64,000 bases of DNA from DATBFU01 sp035498405 (GTDB taxonomy: Bacteria; Acidobacteriota; Thermoanaerobaculia; UBA5066; Gp7-AA6): NCBI GenBank assembly GCA_035498405.1, contig DATKAE010000078.1, forward strand, positions 17,334-81,333, given 5' to 3'. The notes under the pieces are model-generated. The model was not told the DNA's origin. It made no database searches and was given only the letters and a program-made list of their open reading frames with translations. Of the stretch, positions 29,929 through 37,745 are shown one piece after another (the stretch's first letter is position 1; every line of letters begins with the position of its first letter). A program made the translations under genes and the position numbers.

Positions 29929-30678
29929 TCATGCCTCGCTTCGGCCAAATTCTCGCACCGCCTCTCGCAATGCCGGGTCTCCCGAAAGGCTCCGGTAGGC
30001 AGTCTCCGCCCGCGGCAGCACCCGGGCGAGCGCCTCGCGCCGGCCGGCCCGAAGCAGGTCGCGCGCGGCGGCGAGCGCGGCGGGACTTCGCCCGAGCAGC
30101 TGCTCCGCGAGCCGATCCGTTTCGCGTGGCAGGGCCGCGCCATCCACCACTCGGCTCGCGAAACCCGCCTCCCCCGCCTCGCGCCCGGAGAAGATCCGGC
30201 CGGTGAGAATCCATTCGTTCCGGCGCGCCTCTCCGATCCGGCTAGGCAACAGCGCGACGGCGGCCGGGGGAAAACAGGCGAGCCGGATCTCCGGAAAGCC
30301 GATTCGGGCGTCTCCCGCCGCCAAGACGAGATCACACGCCGCCGCGATCTCGGCGCCGCCGCCCAGACAAGCGCCGGACACCGCCGCGAGCGTCACGGCC
30401 GGGGAACCGATGAGGGCCGAGAGCGCTCGCCGCATCGCCAGGAGCATCCGCTCGATCGCCTCCGGCTCCGGCTCGTGCTCGGAGACGGACACGCCGGCTG
30501 AGAATGCCCGCGGCCAGCCCGTCAAGACGAGCAGACGCGCCGACCCGATCTCGCCGACGCGGGCCGCGAGCTCTCCGAGCGCGGCCACTCCCAGGACGTT
30601 GACCGGCGGGATCCGGATCTCCAGGTCGGCGCGGCCGGACCCGGAGACGCGCAAGAAGATCCCGCCGGCCGGGTTCAC
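29929..30678 (-). CDS. Crotonase family protein resembling cyclohexa-1,5-diene-1-carbonyl-CoA hydratase
   Basis: This 249-residue enzyme starts at GTG 30678, overlapping the upstream MBL gene stop as GTGA. Crotonase motifs are FSAGVSVSEHEPE and SGACLGGGAEIAAACD. The segment GFPEIRLACFPPAAVALLPSRIG is close to the pattern I know from dienoyl-CoA hydratases (Dch/BamR) of anaerobic benzoate degradation, where SAGV-x-V-x-x-H and FxPxAxxxLPxRIG occur. It would add water to a dearomatised ring. An ordinary enoyl-CoA hydratase remains possible; 2-oxoacid-side genes are absent. The thiolase gene lies about 1.8 kb upstream in the same direction. Confidence 0.78.
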   Translation of the reverse strand: MNPAGGIFLRVSGSGRADLEIRIPPVNVLGVAALGELAARVGEIGSARLLVLTGWPRAFSAGVSVSEHEPEPEAIERMLLAMRRALSALIGSPAVTLAAVSGACLGGGAEIAAACDLVLAAGDARIGFPEIRLACFPPAAVALLPSRIGEARRNEWILTGRIFSGREAGEAGFASRVVDGAALPRETDRLAEQLLGRSPAALAAARDLLRAGRREALARVLPRAETAYRSLSGDPALREAVREFGRSEA

Positions 30679-31622
30679 GGCTTTCGAGACGGCGTGGGCC
30701 CCGGCGTCGGCGCCTTCGACGGCGCCGCGCGGCTCGCCTCCTCGAACTGACAGACGGCCTTCACATTCGCGATGTGGTCCGGCGTGACCGATACGCCCTC
30801 GATGGCGTTCTCGGGCAAGTTCAGCTGCGCCTCGTAGAGCGATTCGGGCACGTTGCCCAAGACGAAGCTGACGGCGATCGCGTCGACGTGCCGCAGATAT
30901 GCCGCCGTCTGGGCAATCCCTTCCGGGGGTCCGATCGCCCCGTGGCCCGGAACCATCTTCTGGATCTTCAAGGGGGATAGGCGCGCCAGGTTTGCCTCCC
31001 AGCCCTTCGGGTCGACGTCGGGCGACCGCAAGTACGGGAGAACGCCGTTGCACGCGAGGTCGCCCGCGAACAAGATCCCGTCCGCCGGCAGCACCACGAC
31101 CAGATCGCCTTGCGTGTGGCCCGGGCCCAGATAGTAGATCTCGGCGCGCCGCCTCTCGCCGCCGACGAAGAGACACCGTTCCGAGACGGTCATGAGGACC
31201 GAGCCGGCCGGCGTCTTCGAAGAGGCTGACTTGCCCTGCGCCGAAGGAGCAGCCTCGCCCAGAACCGAGAGGATGCCGGCGGCGGCCCTCTCGGAGCTGA
31301 CGATCTGCGCGCCCGCCGCCGCGAAGGCGGGGGCGCCCCCGGCGTGGTCCCGATGCGCGTGCGTCACGAGAAGATAGCGGGGCTTTCGGCCGGTCGTCTT
31401 CTGGATCTCCTCGACCAAGGCGCTGCCGACTTCCGGGCTCATACCGGCGTCCACGGCGAAGACGACGTCGCCGACGGTGAACCAGCCGGCGTTGGCCCCG
31501 CCGGGCGTGCGAGTCGCCCAGACACCCTCGGCGAGTTTCTCGGAAGCCAGGCTCGTTTGGGCGGCCGCGGCGGCGGACAGCCCGGACAGCAGACCCCACA
31601 AGAGCGCGAAACGACGCATCAT
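30675..31622 (-). CDS. Secreted metallo-beta-lactamase-fold hydrolase
   Basis: This 315-residue protein has a signal peptide (RRFALLWGLLSGLSAAAAA) and MBL motifs THAHRDHAGG (zinc site HxHxDH), GPGHTQGDL and GDLACNG, and the late His in VPGHGAI. The C-terminal ~60 residues are a Pro/Ser/Ala-rich tail. Substrate unknown; exported members include quinoprotein-relay and lactonase-like enzymes. Two adjacent ATGs follow GGAGGAG; either may be used. Coupled by GTGA to the crotonase gene. Confidence 0.88.
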   Translation of the reverse strand: MMRRFALLWGLLSGLSAAAAAQTSLASEKLAEGVWATRTPGGANAGWFTVGDVVFAVDAGMSPEVGSALVEEIQKTTGRKPRYLLVTHAHRDHAGGAPAFAAAGAQIVSSERAAAGILSVLGEAAPSAQGKSASSKTPAGSVLMTVSERCLFVGGERRRAEIYYLGPGHTQGDLVVVLPADGILFAGDLACNGVLPYLRSPDVDPKGWEANLARLSPLKIQKMVPGHGAIGPPEGIAQTAAYLRHVDAIAVSFVLGNVPESLYEAQLNLPENAIEGVSVTPDHIANVKAVCQFEEASRAAPSKAPTPGPTPSRKP

Positions 31623-31701
31623 CGTGACTCCTCCCGGACTCGTTCGTCAGGTTCGATCCCGGGCCCCCACAACACCGGAGCCCACTCGGCGATTTCCGGA
31701 A

Positions 31702-32412
31702 TCAGTCGCGGGCCACCGGCGCGCGGGAGCGCACGGCGCGCGCGAATTCCTCGAAGAGCCGGTGAGAAGCCGCATCCTGAGCCGCCAGGTTCTCCGGGTG
31801 CCACTGCACCGCGAGGAGCCAGGGCTCCGTCTGCTCGACCGCCTCGATCACCCCGTCCGGGGCCCGCGCCGCCGCCGTCAGACCCGGAGCGGTCCGGTCG
31901 ATCGCCTGGTGGTGGCGGCTGTTGACGGCAAGCTCGTCGGTCGCGGCGATCGCCGAGAGCCTCGTGCCGGGCGCGATCCGCACGACGTGATCGAGCCGTT
32001 TCTCGTTCCTCTCTTGCTCGACGTTCTGGTGCACCACGCTCGACGGCCTTTCCGTCGGCAGGTCTTGAATCAGCGTGCCGCCCAAGGCCACGTTGACGAC
32101 CTGAAGGCCGCGGCAGATGGCGAGCGTCGGCGCCTGGCAGCGGCGCGCCCGCTCGAAGAGGGCGAAGTCGGTGCGGTCGCGACCGGGGTCCAACTCCAGG
32201 TTCGCATCGGCCCGGGGCGCCTGGCCATAGAGCGAAGGATCCACGTCGCCGCCGCCGCCGAGCACGACGCCGTCGAAATCTTGACCCACCGGGGAATCGG
32301 GAGGCAGGATCACGATCTCCTCGCGCCGAAAGCCCGCGGCCATCAAGGCCCGGACGTAGTCGCTCTCCTCGCCCTCGGAGGCGTCCCGGTCCAGGGTCAG
32401 GGCGATGCGCAT
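31702..32412 (-). CDS. Class I glutamine amidotransferase-like hydrolase (peptidase C26, PuuD-like)
   Basis: The 236-residue product has the gamma-glutamyl hydrolase set: GGGGDVDPSLYGQ near residue 52, nucleophile C100 in AICRGLQVVN, then VNSRHHQAID and VQWHPENLA with the His/Glu of the triad. It probably splits gamma-glutamyl-amine conjugates (for example gamma-glutamyl-GABA in putrescine breakdown). No other putrescine gene is nearby. The start ATG fits family length. Confidence 0.88.
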   Translation of the reverse strand: MRIALTLDRDASEGEESDYVRALMAAGFRREEIVILPPDSPVGQDFDGVVLGGGGDVDPSLYGQAPRADANLELDPGRDRTDFALFERARRCQAPTLAICRGLQVVNVALGGTLIQDLPTERPSSVVHQNVEQERNEKRLDHVVRIAPGTRLSAIAATDELAVNSRHHQAIDRTAPGLTAAARAPDGVIEAVEQTEPWLLAVQWHPENLAAQDAASHRLFEEFARAVRSRAPVARD

Positions 32413-32450
32413 GGCAGAGGAATTCTAAGGGGTCCGATCCCGCCTCGGAC

Positions 32451-33632
32451 CTAGTCCCGTTCGAACAGAACCGCCATCCCCATGCCGCCCGACACGCACA
32501 GGGTGGCGAGGCCCCGTTTCGCCTCCCGCCTCTTCATCTCGTGGAGCAGGGTCGCCGTCATGCGCGCCCCCGTGGCGCCGATCGGATGCCCCAGCGCGAT
32601 CGCCCCGCCGTTGACGTTGACGCGCGTCAGGTCGAGCCGTAGCTCCCGGACGCAGGCGATGACCTGCGCGGCGAAGGCCTCGTTCAACTCGATGAGCTCG
32701 ACGTCGGAGAGCGACTTGCCGGCCTTCTGCAGCACGGCCCGGACGGCAGGCACGGGGCCGATGCCCATGCGGGCCGGATCGACTCCCGCCGAGGTCCAGG
32801 CCGCGATCCGCGCCAGAGGCCGGCCGCCGGACTTCTGCACCTCCTCCTCGCTGGCCAGCACGAGTGCGGCGGCTCCATCGGTGATCCCCGAAGAGTTGCC
32901 CGCATGAACCGTTCCGTTCTGCGGATCGAAGACGGGCGGCAGCCTTCGCAGCGCTTCGAGCGTCGAGTCCGGGCGCGGGTGCTCGTCGCGTTCGACCCGC
33001 ACACTCCCCTTCTTGCCCGCGATCTCGACCGGAGCGATCTCCTCCCGGAAGCGCCCGGACTCGATCGCCTCCGCGGCGCGACGCTGTGACTCCACGGCGT
33101 AGGCATCCTGCTCCTCGCGCCGGATCGAATACTCCCGGGCGAGGGTCTCGGCCGTCTCTCCCATCAACTGACCGCAGAGCGGGCAGAGGAATCCATCCCG
33201 GTACATCGCGTCGACGAGCTCAGCGTGCCCCATGCGATGACCGAAGCGCGCGCGCGGAAGAAGATATGGCGTGGCCGACATGCACTCGGTCCCGCCGGCC
33301 AGAACCAGGTCGTTCTCGCCGGCGGCAATGGACAGGGCCCCGAGCGTGATCGCCTTCAGCGACGAGGCACAGGCCTTGTTGACCGTGAAGGCGGGCACCG
33401 ACTCGGGAACGCCGGCGCGGCGCGACACCTGCCGGGCGGTGTTGGGGCCGCCTCCCGCCTGCCGGGCGTGCCCGAAAATCGTCTCGTCGATCGCGGTCGC
33501 CGGCAGGCCCGACCGCTCGATCGCCGCTCGCGCCGCCACCTCACCGAGATCGGCGGCCGAGAGGGATGCGAAGGAACCTCCAAACTTCCCGATCGGAGTT
33601 CGGGCCGCCGAGAGGACGAACACGGGCCGCAT
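32451..33632 (-). CDS. Acetyl-CoA acetyltransferase (thiolase)
   Basis: This is a full-length 393-residue thiolase. Catalytic C88 lies in VNKACASSLKA, His349 in ALGHPIGATGAR and C379 in LCVSGGMG; EAFAAQ is also present. It joins or cleaves acetyl groups on CoA in beta-oxidation or acetoacetyl-CoA formation. Unusual cysteine pairs occur in the cap (DGFLCPLCGQLMGETAE); CPxC here might bind a metal but is uncommon to my knowledge. It lies 38 bases upstream of the C26 gene. Confidence 0.94.
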   Translation of the reverse strand: MRPVFVLSAARTPIGKFGGSFASLSAADLGEVAARAAIERSGLPATAIDETIFGHARQAGGGPNTARQVSRRAGVPESVPAFTVNKACASSLKAITLGALSIAAGENDLVLAGGTECMSATPYLLPRARFGHRMGHAELVDAMYRDGFLCPLCGQLMGETAETLAREYSIRREEQDAYAVESQRRAAEAIESGRFREEIAPVEIAGKKGSVRVERDEHPRPDSTLEALRRLPPVFDPQNGTVHAGNSSGITDGAAALVLASEEEVQKSGGRPLARIAAWTSAGVDPARMGIGPVPAVRAVLQKAGKSLSDVELIELNEAFAAQVIACVRELRLDLTRVNVNGGAIALGHPIGATGARMTATLLHEMKRREAKRGLATLCVSGGMGMAVLFERD

Positions 33633-33731
33633 GACAACCGGATTCTACGCGGGCCGACCGCCCCGGATCGTGCCGCCGCGGCACGGGGCCTTGCCGCCCG
33701 GACGAGACGAGAGCCGGGCCATTCGCCACCG

Positions 33732-34598
33732 CTACCGGACCAGCGGCAGCGTGACCGTGAACCGGGTTCCCTTGCCCATGCTGCTCTCGACGGCAATCGT
33801 CCCTTTGTGGGCCTCGACGATCCACCGCGCAATCGAGAGGCCCAGACCGGAGCCTCCCGTGTAGGCCCGCCGCGCGCGGTCACTCCGGAAGAACCGCTCG
33901 AAAACGAACGGCAGGTCTTTTTCCGGAATGCCGATGCCCGTGTCCGAGACCTCCATGATCGCCTGCGCGGGAGCCGTCGTGAGCCGCACCCGAATCGAGC
34001 CGCCCGGCGGGGTGTAGCGCACGGCGTTCTCCAGGAGGTTGTGGAAGACTTGGCGGAACCGGTCCGCGTCCACGAACGCGGTGACCGGCTTCTCGGGGAT
34101 CTCCGCGGTGACCGAAAGACCCCGATCCGCGGCCGCGGGAACCAGGTCCCGAGCGATCTCCGCGAGAAGCCGCGCCAGATCGAGGTTCGCGAAGGAGAGG
34201 GTGATGCGCCCGCTCTCCCCGCGAACGAGGAAGAGCAGGTTTTGGGAGAGACGGGTCAGGTGGCGCACCTCGAGCAGAGCGCTTCCCAGCGCCTCCCGGT
34301 ACTCTTCCGCGGGCCGCTCCTCCTCGAGCGTCACCTCGAGCGAGCCCCGCAGGACCGTCAAAGGCGTGCGCAGCTCGTGCGAGACGTCGGCGATGAATTG
34401 CTGCTGCTCCTTCTCGGCAGTGGCGAGCGCGTCGATGCGCGTGTTGAGTCGCTCGGCGATTTCGCGGGCGTCGCCCGAGAGGTCGTCGGCCGGGACCCGC
34501 CGCAGCGGGTGCGACTCGGTCTCCGCCAGCCGCCTCCGCAGGATCTCGAGCTCGGCGACCACCCTTTCGGGCTTCCCCCGGCGCGAGAAGAGCGCCAC
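33732..34598 (-). CDS. Sensor histidine kinase without membrane segments
   Basis: The 288-residue kinase has HisKA with phospho-acceptor H74 in DVSHELRTPLTVL, N-box NLLENAVRY, G1 DTGIGIP, F-box FERFFR and G2 GSGLGLSIA. The N-terminal ~70 residues look like the cytoplasmic end of a HAMP/linker (REIAERLNTRIDALATAEKE) and hold no transmembrane helix, so the sensor portion usual for this OmpR-partner class is missing. GTG 34598 lies 3 bases after the response-regulator stop with GGAG before it. It probably phosphorylates that regulator. Confidence 0.92.
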   Translation of the reverse strand: MALFSRRGKPERVVAELEILRRRLAETESHPLRRVPADDLSGDAREIAERLNTRIDALATAEKEQQQFIADVSHELRTPLTVLRGSLEVTLEEERPAEEYREALGSALLEVRHLTRLSQNLLFLVRGESGRITLSFANLDLARLLAEIARDLVPAAADRGLSVTAEIPEKPVTAFVDADRFRQVFHNLLENAVRYTPPGGSIRVRLTTAPAQAIMEVSDTGIGIPEKDLPFVFERFFRSDRARRAYTGGSGLGLSIARWIVEAHKGTIAVESSMGKGTRFTVTLPLVR

Positions 34599-34601
34599 CC
34601 A

Positions 34602-35306
34602 CTACTCCTCGCCGGAAACGGGCTCGCCGCCGCGCGCCGGGCGAATTCGGTAGCCCACGCCGCGCACGGTCTGGATCAGCTTCTCGCGTCCAGCCGACTC
34701 GAGCTTCTTTCGAAGCGCGTTGATGTACACGTCGATGATGTTCGTCGACAAATCGAAGGTGTCCTCCCAGATGCGGGCCTGGATCTCCGAGCGGGAGACG
34801 ACCTTGCCGCGCCGGCGCAGCAACAACTCAAACAGCGCCCCCTCCCGCGCGGTGAGCCGGACGGGCTCGCCGCCGCGCACGACCTCCCGCGAATCCGGAT
34901 CGTAGGAGATCTCTCCCGACGCGATCGGGCCGGGCTCCGCCACTTCGGTCCGGCGCAGCAGGGCCCGCAGCCGGGCGAGAAGCTCTCGGAAGGAAAACGG
35001 CTTGACCAGGTAGTCATCGGCACCGGCGTCCAGCCCCTCGATTTTGTTCTCGACCGTGTCCCTCGCCGTGAGCATCAGGATCTTGGGGCGAAGCCCCCGC
35101 GCGCGAATCTCTCGGCACAGCTCGAGGCCGTCGCGCGAACCGGGAAGCAGCAGGTCGAGAATCAGCAGGTCGAAGGGAGAGGAGGACACCCTCTCCAACG
35201 CCGCGTCGGCGTCGCCGGCCGTCTCGACGGTGTAGCCCTTCTCGGCCAGTCCCTTCTTCAAGAACTGCGCGATCCGCTGTTCGTCTTCGACGACGAGGAT
35301 TCTCAT
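34602..35306 (-). CDS. OmpR-family DNA-binding response regulator
   Basis: This 234-residue protein has a receiver domain with phospho-Asp D51 (LLILDLLLPGSRDG), acidic pair in VVEDEQ, and K in LVKPFSF. The winged-helix output domain ends IQTVRGVGYRIR. It controls transcription on phosphorylation by the adjacent kinase. ATG 35306 overlaps the stop of a small membrane protein gene as ATGA. sodC starts 288 bases away on the opposite strand, so it is a natural candidate target. Confidence 0.95.
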   Translation of the reverse strand: MRILVVEDEQRIAQFLKKGLAEKGYTVETAGDADAALERVSSSPFDLLILDLLLPGSRDGLELCREIRARGLRPKILMLTARDTVENKIEGLDAGADDYLVKPFSFRELLARLRALLRRTEVAEPGPIASGEISYDPDSREVVRGGEPVRLTAREGALFELLLRRRGKVVSRSEIQARIWEDTFDLSTNIIDVYINALRKKLESAGREKLIQTVRGVGYRIRPARGGEPVSGEE

Positions 35307-35524
35307 GGCGTCTCTCCCGGGCGGGTGCCCCCGCCGACCGGGGGCCGCCGCGCCTTCAAGAAGGAGACCACGAAGACCGAGCCGGCGCCGACGGCAAAGC
35401 CTCCGGCGAAGTGGGACAGCTGGCCCCCCGAGCAAACGGAAACGAGCGCTCCGGCGCCGACTAAGCCAGCGAGCAAGAGGCGTGAAACCTCGACCGGCGG
35501 CACGAATTCGGAGAGTCGCGTCAT
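35303..35524 (-). CDS. Small two-helix membrane protein, first gene of the two-component operon
   Basis: The product is 73 residues with two hydrophobic stretches, residues ~15-33 (LLLAGLVGAGALVSVC) and ~38-58 (AGGFAVGAGSVFVVSFL), and a basic/Gly-Pro tail. A single Cys lies at the end of helix 1. It is coupled by ATGA to the response regulator, and the kinase downstream has no membrane part, so this could be a separate membrane sensor or anchor. No family is recognised. The gene is real on coupling and hydrophobicity evidence. Confidence 0.65.
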   Translation of the reverse strand: MTRLSEFVPPVEVSRLLLAGLVGAGALVSVCSGGQLSHFAGGFAVGAGSVFVVSFLKARRPPVGGGTRPGETP

Positions 35525-35593
35525 GGTTCTCTGGCGGGCGAGCGCTTGCGCCCCATATCTTCTATCATCCGGCTTCGCAAGGAGGAGGAAAGT

Positions 35594-36124
35594 ATGAAGA
35601 GGAGACGGAACTTCCTGGTTCTGCCGGTGGCGGTCGGCGGATTCCTGCTCACCGGCCTCTGGGCGACCGCGGCCGATGCGCCCGCCCAGGCCAAGGCCAA
35701 GATCGAGCCCCGCAGCGGTTCCAAAGTCACTGGAATGGCGACGTTCACGGAGCTTCCCGGCGGCGGCGTCAAGGTCGTGGTTTCCATCGAGCAGGCCCCG
35801 CCCGGGATGCACGGCCTGCATGTCCACGAGAAGGGAGATTGCTCCGACCCGGAGGCCAAGTCCGCCGGCGGCCACTTCAACCCGACCTCGATGGCCCACG
35901 CCGGACCGATGGATCCGGAGCACCACGCGGGGGACCTTGGCAACATCGAGATTCAAGCGGACGGAACGGGCCACCTGGAAATCACGTCCAAGATGCTGAC
36001 GGTCAAGCCGGGACCGAACTCGGTGGTCGGCAAGGCCGTCATCTTCCACGAGAAGCCGGACGACCTGAAGACGCAGCCGACCGGCAATGCCGGCGGGCGG
36101 CTGGGCTGCGGGGTCATTCAGTAG
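35594..36124 (+). CDS. sodC: Periplasmic Cu/Zn superoxide dismutase
   Basis: The 176-residue protein has a signal peptide (NFLVLPVAVGGFLLTGLWATAADA). Copper/zinc ligands occur in GLHVHEKGDCSD, AGGHFNPTSMAHAGPMD and EHHAGDLGNIE, and the C-terminal signature is GNAGGRLGCGVIQ, with the active-site Arg and the disulfide Cys. It dismutates superoxide in the periplasm. ATG 35594 follows AGGAGGAGGAAA. It diverges from the small membrane protein/response regulator/kinase unit and is followed by a strong GC hairpin. Confidence 0.95.
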   Translation: MKRRRNFLVLPVAVGGFLLTGLWATAADAPAQAKAKIEPRSGSKVTGMATFTELPGGGVKVVVSIEQAPPGMHGLHVHEKGDCSDPEAKSAGGHFNPTSMAHAGPMDPEHHAGDLGNIEIQADGTGHLEITSKMLTVKPGPNSVVGKAVIFHEKPDDLKTQPTGNAGGRLGCGVIQ

Positions 36125-36146
36125 TCCCTGCCCACAACGAGCAGGA

Positions 36147-36172
36147 GGGAGGCGGCTGAGGCGCCGCCTCCC
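36147..36172 (+). terminator. GC-rich hairpin after sodC
   Basis: A perfect 10-base stem (GGGAGGCGGC/GCCGCCTCCC) with a 6-base loop lies 22 bases after the sodC stop. No T-run follows, so termination may be hairpin-only. Confidence 0.5.
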
Positions 36173-36242
36173 GTCTTGCAGGCCAGTTTCCACTCGGCTG
36201 GCCCTTGTCACTGGCCGCCGCGCCACGGTTCAATAGCCCGCC

Positions 36243-37685
36243 ATGAGCCCTCCCTCCTTCGACCTCTCTCCCGAAGAAATCCGGAAGATGGGATCGGCCG
36301 CGGCCGAGGCGGTGGCCGAGCACCGCGCCCAACTTCTCTCGCGCCCGGTCTTCGGCAAGGTCTCGGACGCCTCGCTCTTCGAGGAACCCGTGCCGGAGGA
36401 GGGGCAGCCTTTCGAACAAGTGCTCGCTTTCGCCCGCCGACACATTCTCCCCTTCCCGATGGGAAATTCTCATCCGCGCTTCTACGGATTCATCAACGCC
36501 ACCGCCGACCCCGTGGGGATCGTGGCCGATTACCTCGCCGCGGCCATGAATCCCAACTGCTGGGGGGGCGATCACGCGGCGATCCACGTCGAGCATCGCG
36601 TCGTGCGCTGGCTGGCCGAGATGTTGGGATTCCCGGCCGAGGCCGAAGGCATCCTCGTCTCGGGCGGGTCGATGGCGAACTTCACGGCGCTCGCCGCCGC
36701 GCGTTGCGCGATGTTCGCCGGCAACGTACGCGAGGAGGGTCTCGTCGGCAAGGCGCCGCTGACCGTCTATGCCTCCGACCAGGTCCACTCCTGCGTGGAC
36801 AAGGCGGTCGATCTGCTCGGAATCGGAACGAATCAGCTCCGAAAGATCCCGACCGACGCGCAGTTTCGGATCCGGATGGATCTGCTCGAGCGCGCCGTCG
36901 CGGAGGACCGCGAGGCGGGCAGGCTACCCGCGATCGTCGTCGGCAACGCCGGCACGGTCAACACCGGGGCGATCGATCCCCTCGAAGCACTGTCCGAATT
37001 CTGCCGCCGCGAGTCGCTCTGGTTCCACGTGGACGGGGCGTACGGCGCCATGGCCGCGATTTCTCCCGCGCTCGCACCGCTCTTTGCCGGGATGGAGCGC
37101 GCCGACTCGATCGCCGCCGACCCGCACAAGTGGCTCTACGTCCCGTACGAGGCGGGAGCAACCCTCGTGCGCGAGCCGGGCCGCCTCGGAGCGGCGTTCC
37201 GGAGATTTCCGGAGTATCTCGCCTCCGACCCCGAGTCCCCCTTTCCGGGGCCCGCCTGGTTTGCCGAGCGCGGAGTGGAGCTGTCGCGCGGGTTCAAGGC
37301 CCTCAAGGTGTGGATGGGCCTGAAGACCCACGGGCGCCGCGGCTACGCCGCCGCGATCGAGAACGACGTCCGGCTGGCGCGATGGCTGGCCCAGGAGGTC
37401 GACCGACGACCGGACTTCGAACGGCTCGCCGACTCGGTCCTCTCGATCGTCAACTTTCGCTACCGTCCCGCCGACCGGGCGATGCCGGACGAAGCGCTCG
37501 ACCGCCTGAACCGAAGGATCATCAACCGGCTCGTGGGTGACGGATCCTTCTTCCTGGCCCCGACCGTCTTGAAGGGGCGGTCGTCCCTTCGCGTCGCGAT
37601 CGTGAACTTCCGGACGCGGGAGGAGGATCTCGCGGCCCTCCTCGAGGAGTCGGTGCGCATCGGGCGGGAGATCGCGGATCGCTGA
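36243..37685 (+). CDS. Group II PLP-dependent decarboxylase (aromatic amino acid decarboxylase-like)
   Basis: The 480-residue enzyme has the fold-type I decarboxylase layout: HPRFYGFINATADPVG near the N-terminus, NPNCWGGDHAA, SGGSMANFTALAAAR, substrate/PLP His-Asp in WFHVDGAYGAM and the Schiff-base lysine K296 in ADPHKWLYVPYEAG. It removes CO2 from an L-amino acid (tyrosine, tryptophan, phenylalanine, diaminobutyrate or glutamate types cannot be told apart here). It stands between sodC and the M1 peptidase gene without obvious partners. Confidence 0.9.
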   Translation: MSPPSFDLSPEEIRKMGSAAAEAVAEHRAQLLSRPVFGKVSDASLFEEPVPEEGQPFEQVLAFARRHILPFPMGNSHPRFYGFINATADPVGIVADYLAAAMNPNCWGGDHAAIHVEHRVVRWLAEMLGFPAEAEGILVSGGSMANFTALAAARCAMFAGNVREEGLVGKAPLTVYASDQVHSCVDKAVDLLGIGTNQLRKIPTDAQFRIRMDLLERAVAEDREAGRLPAIVVGNAGTVNTGAIDPLEALSEFCRRESLWFHVDGAYGAMAAISPALAPLFAGMERADSIAADPHKWLYVPYEAGATLVREPGRLGAAFRRFPEYLASDPESPFPGPAWFAERGVELSRGFKALKVWMGLKTHGRRGYAAAIENDVRLARWLAQEVDRRPDFERLADSVLSIVNFRYRPADRAMPDEALDRLNRRIINRLVGDGSFFLAPTVLKGRSSLRVAIVNFRTREEDLAALLEESVRIGREIADR

Positions 37686-37745
37686 GTCTCGGCGCTCGAC
37701 ACGCGGCGCCGTCCCGGGACTAGACTCGTCCGGGTGGATCGTCGA

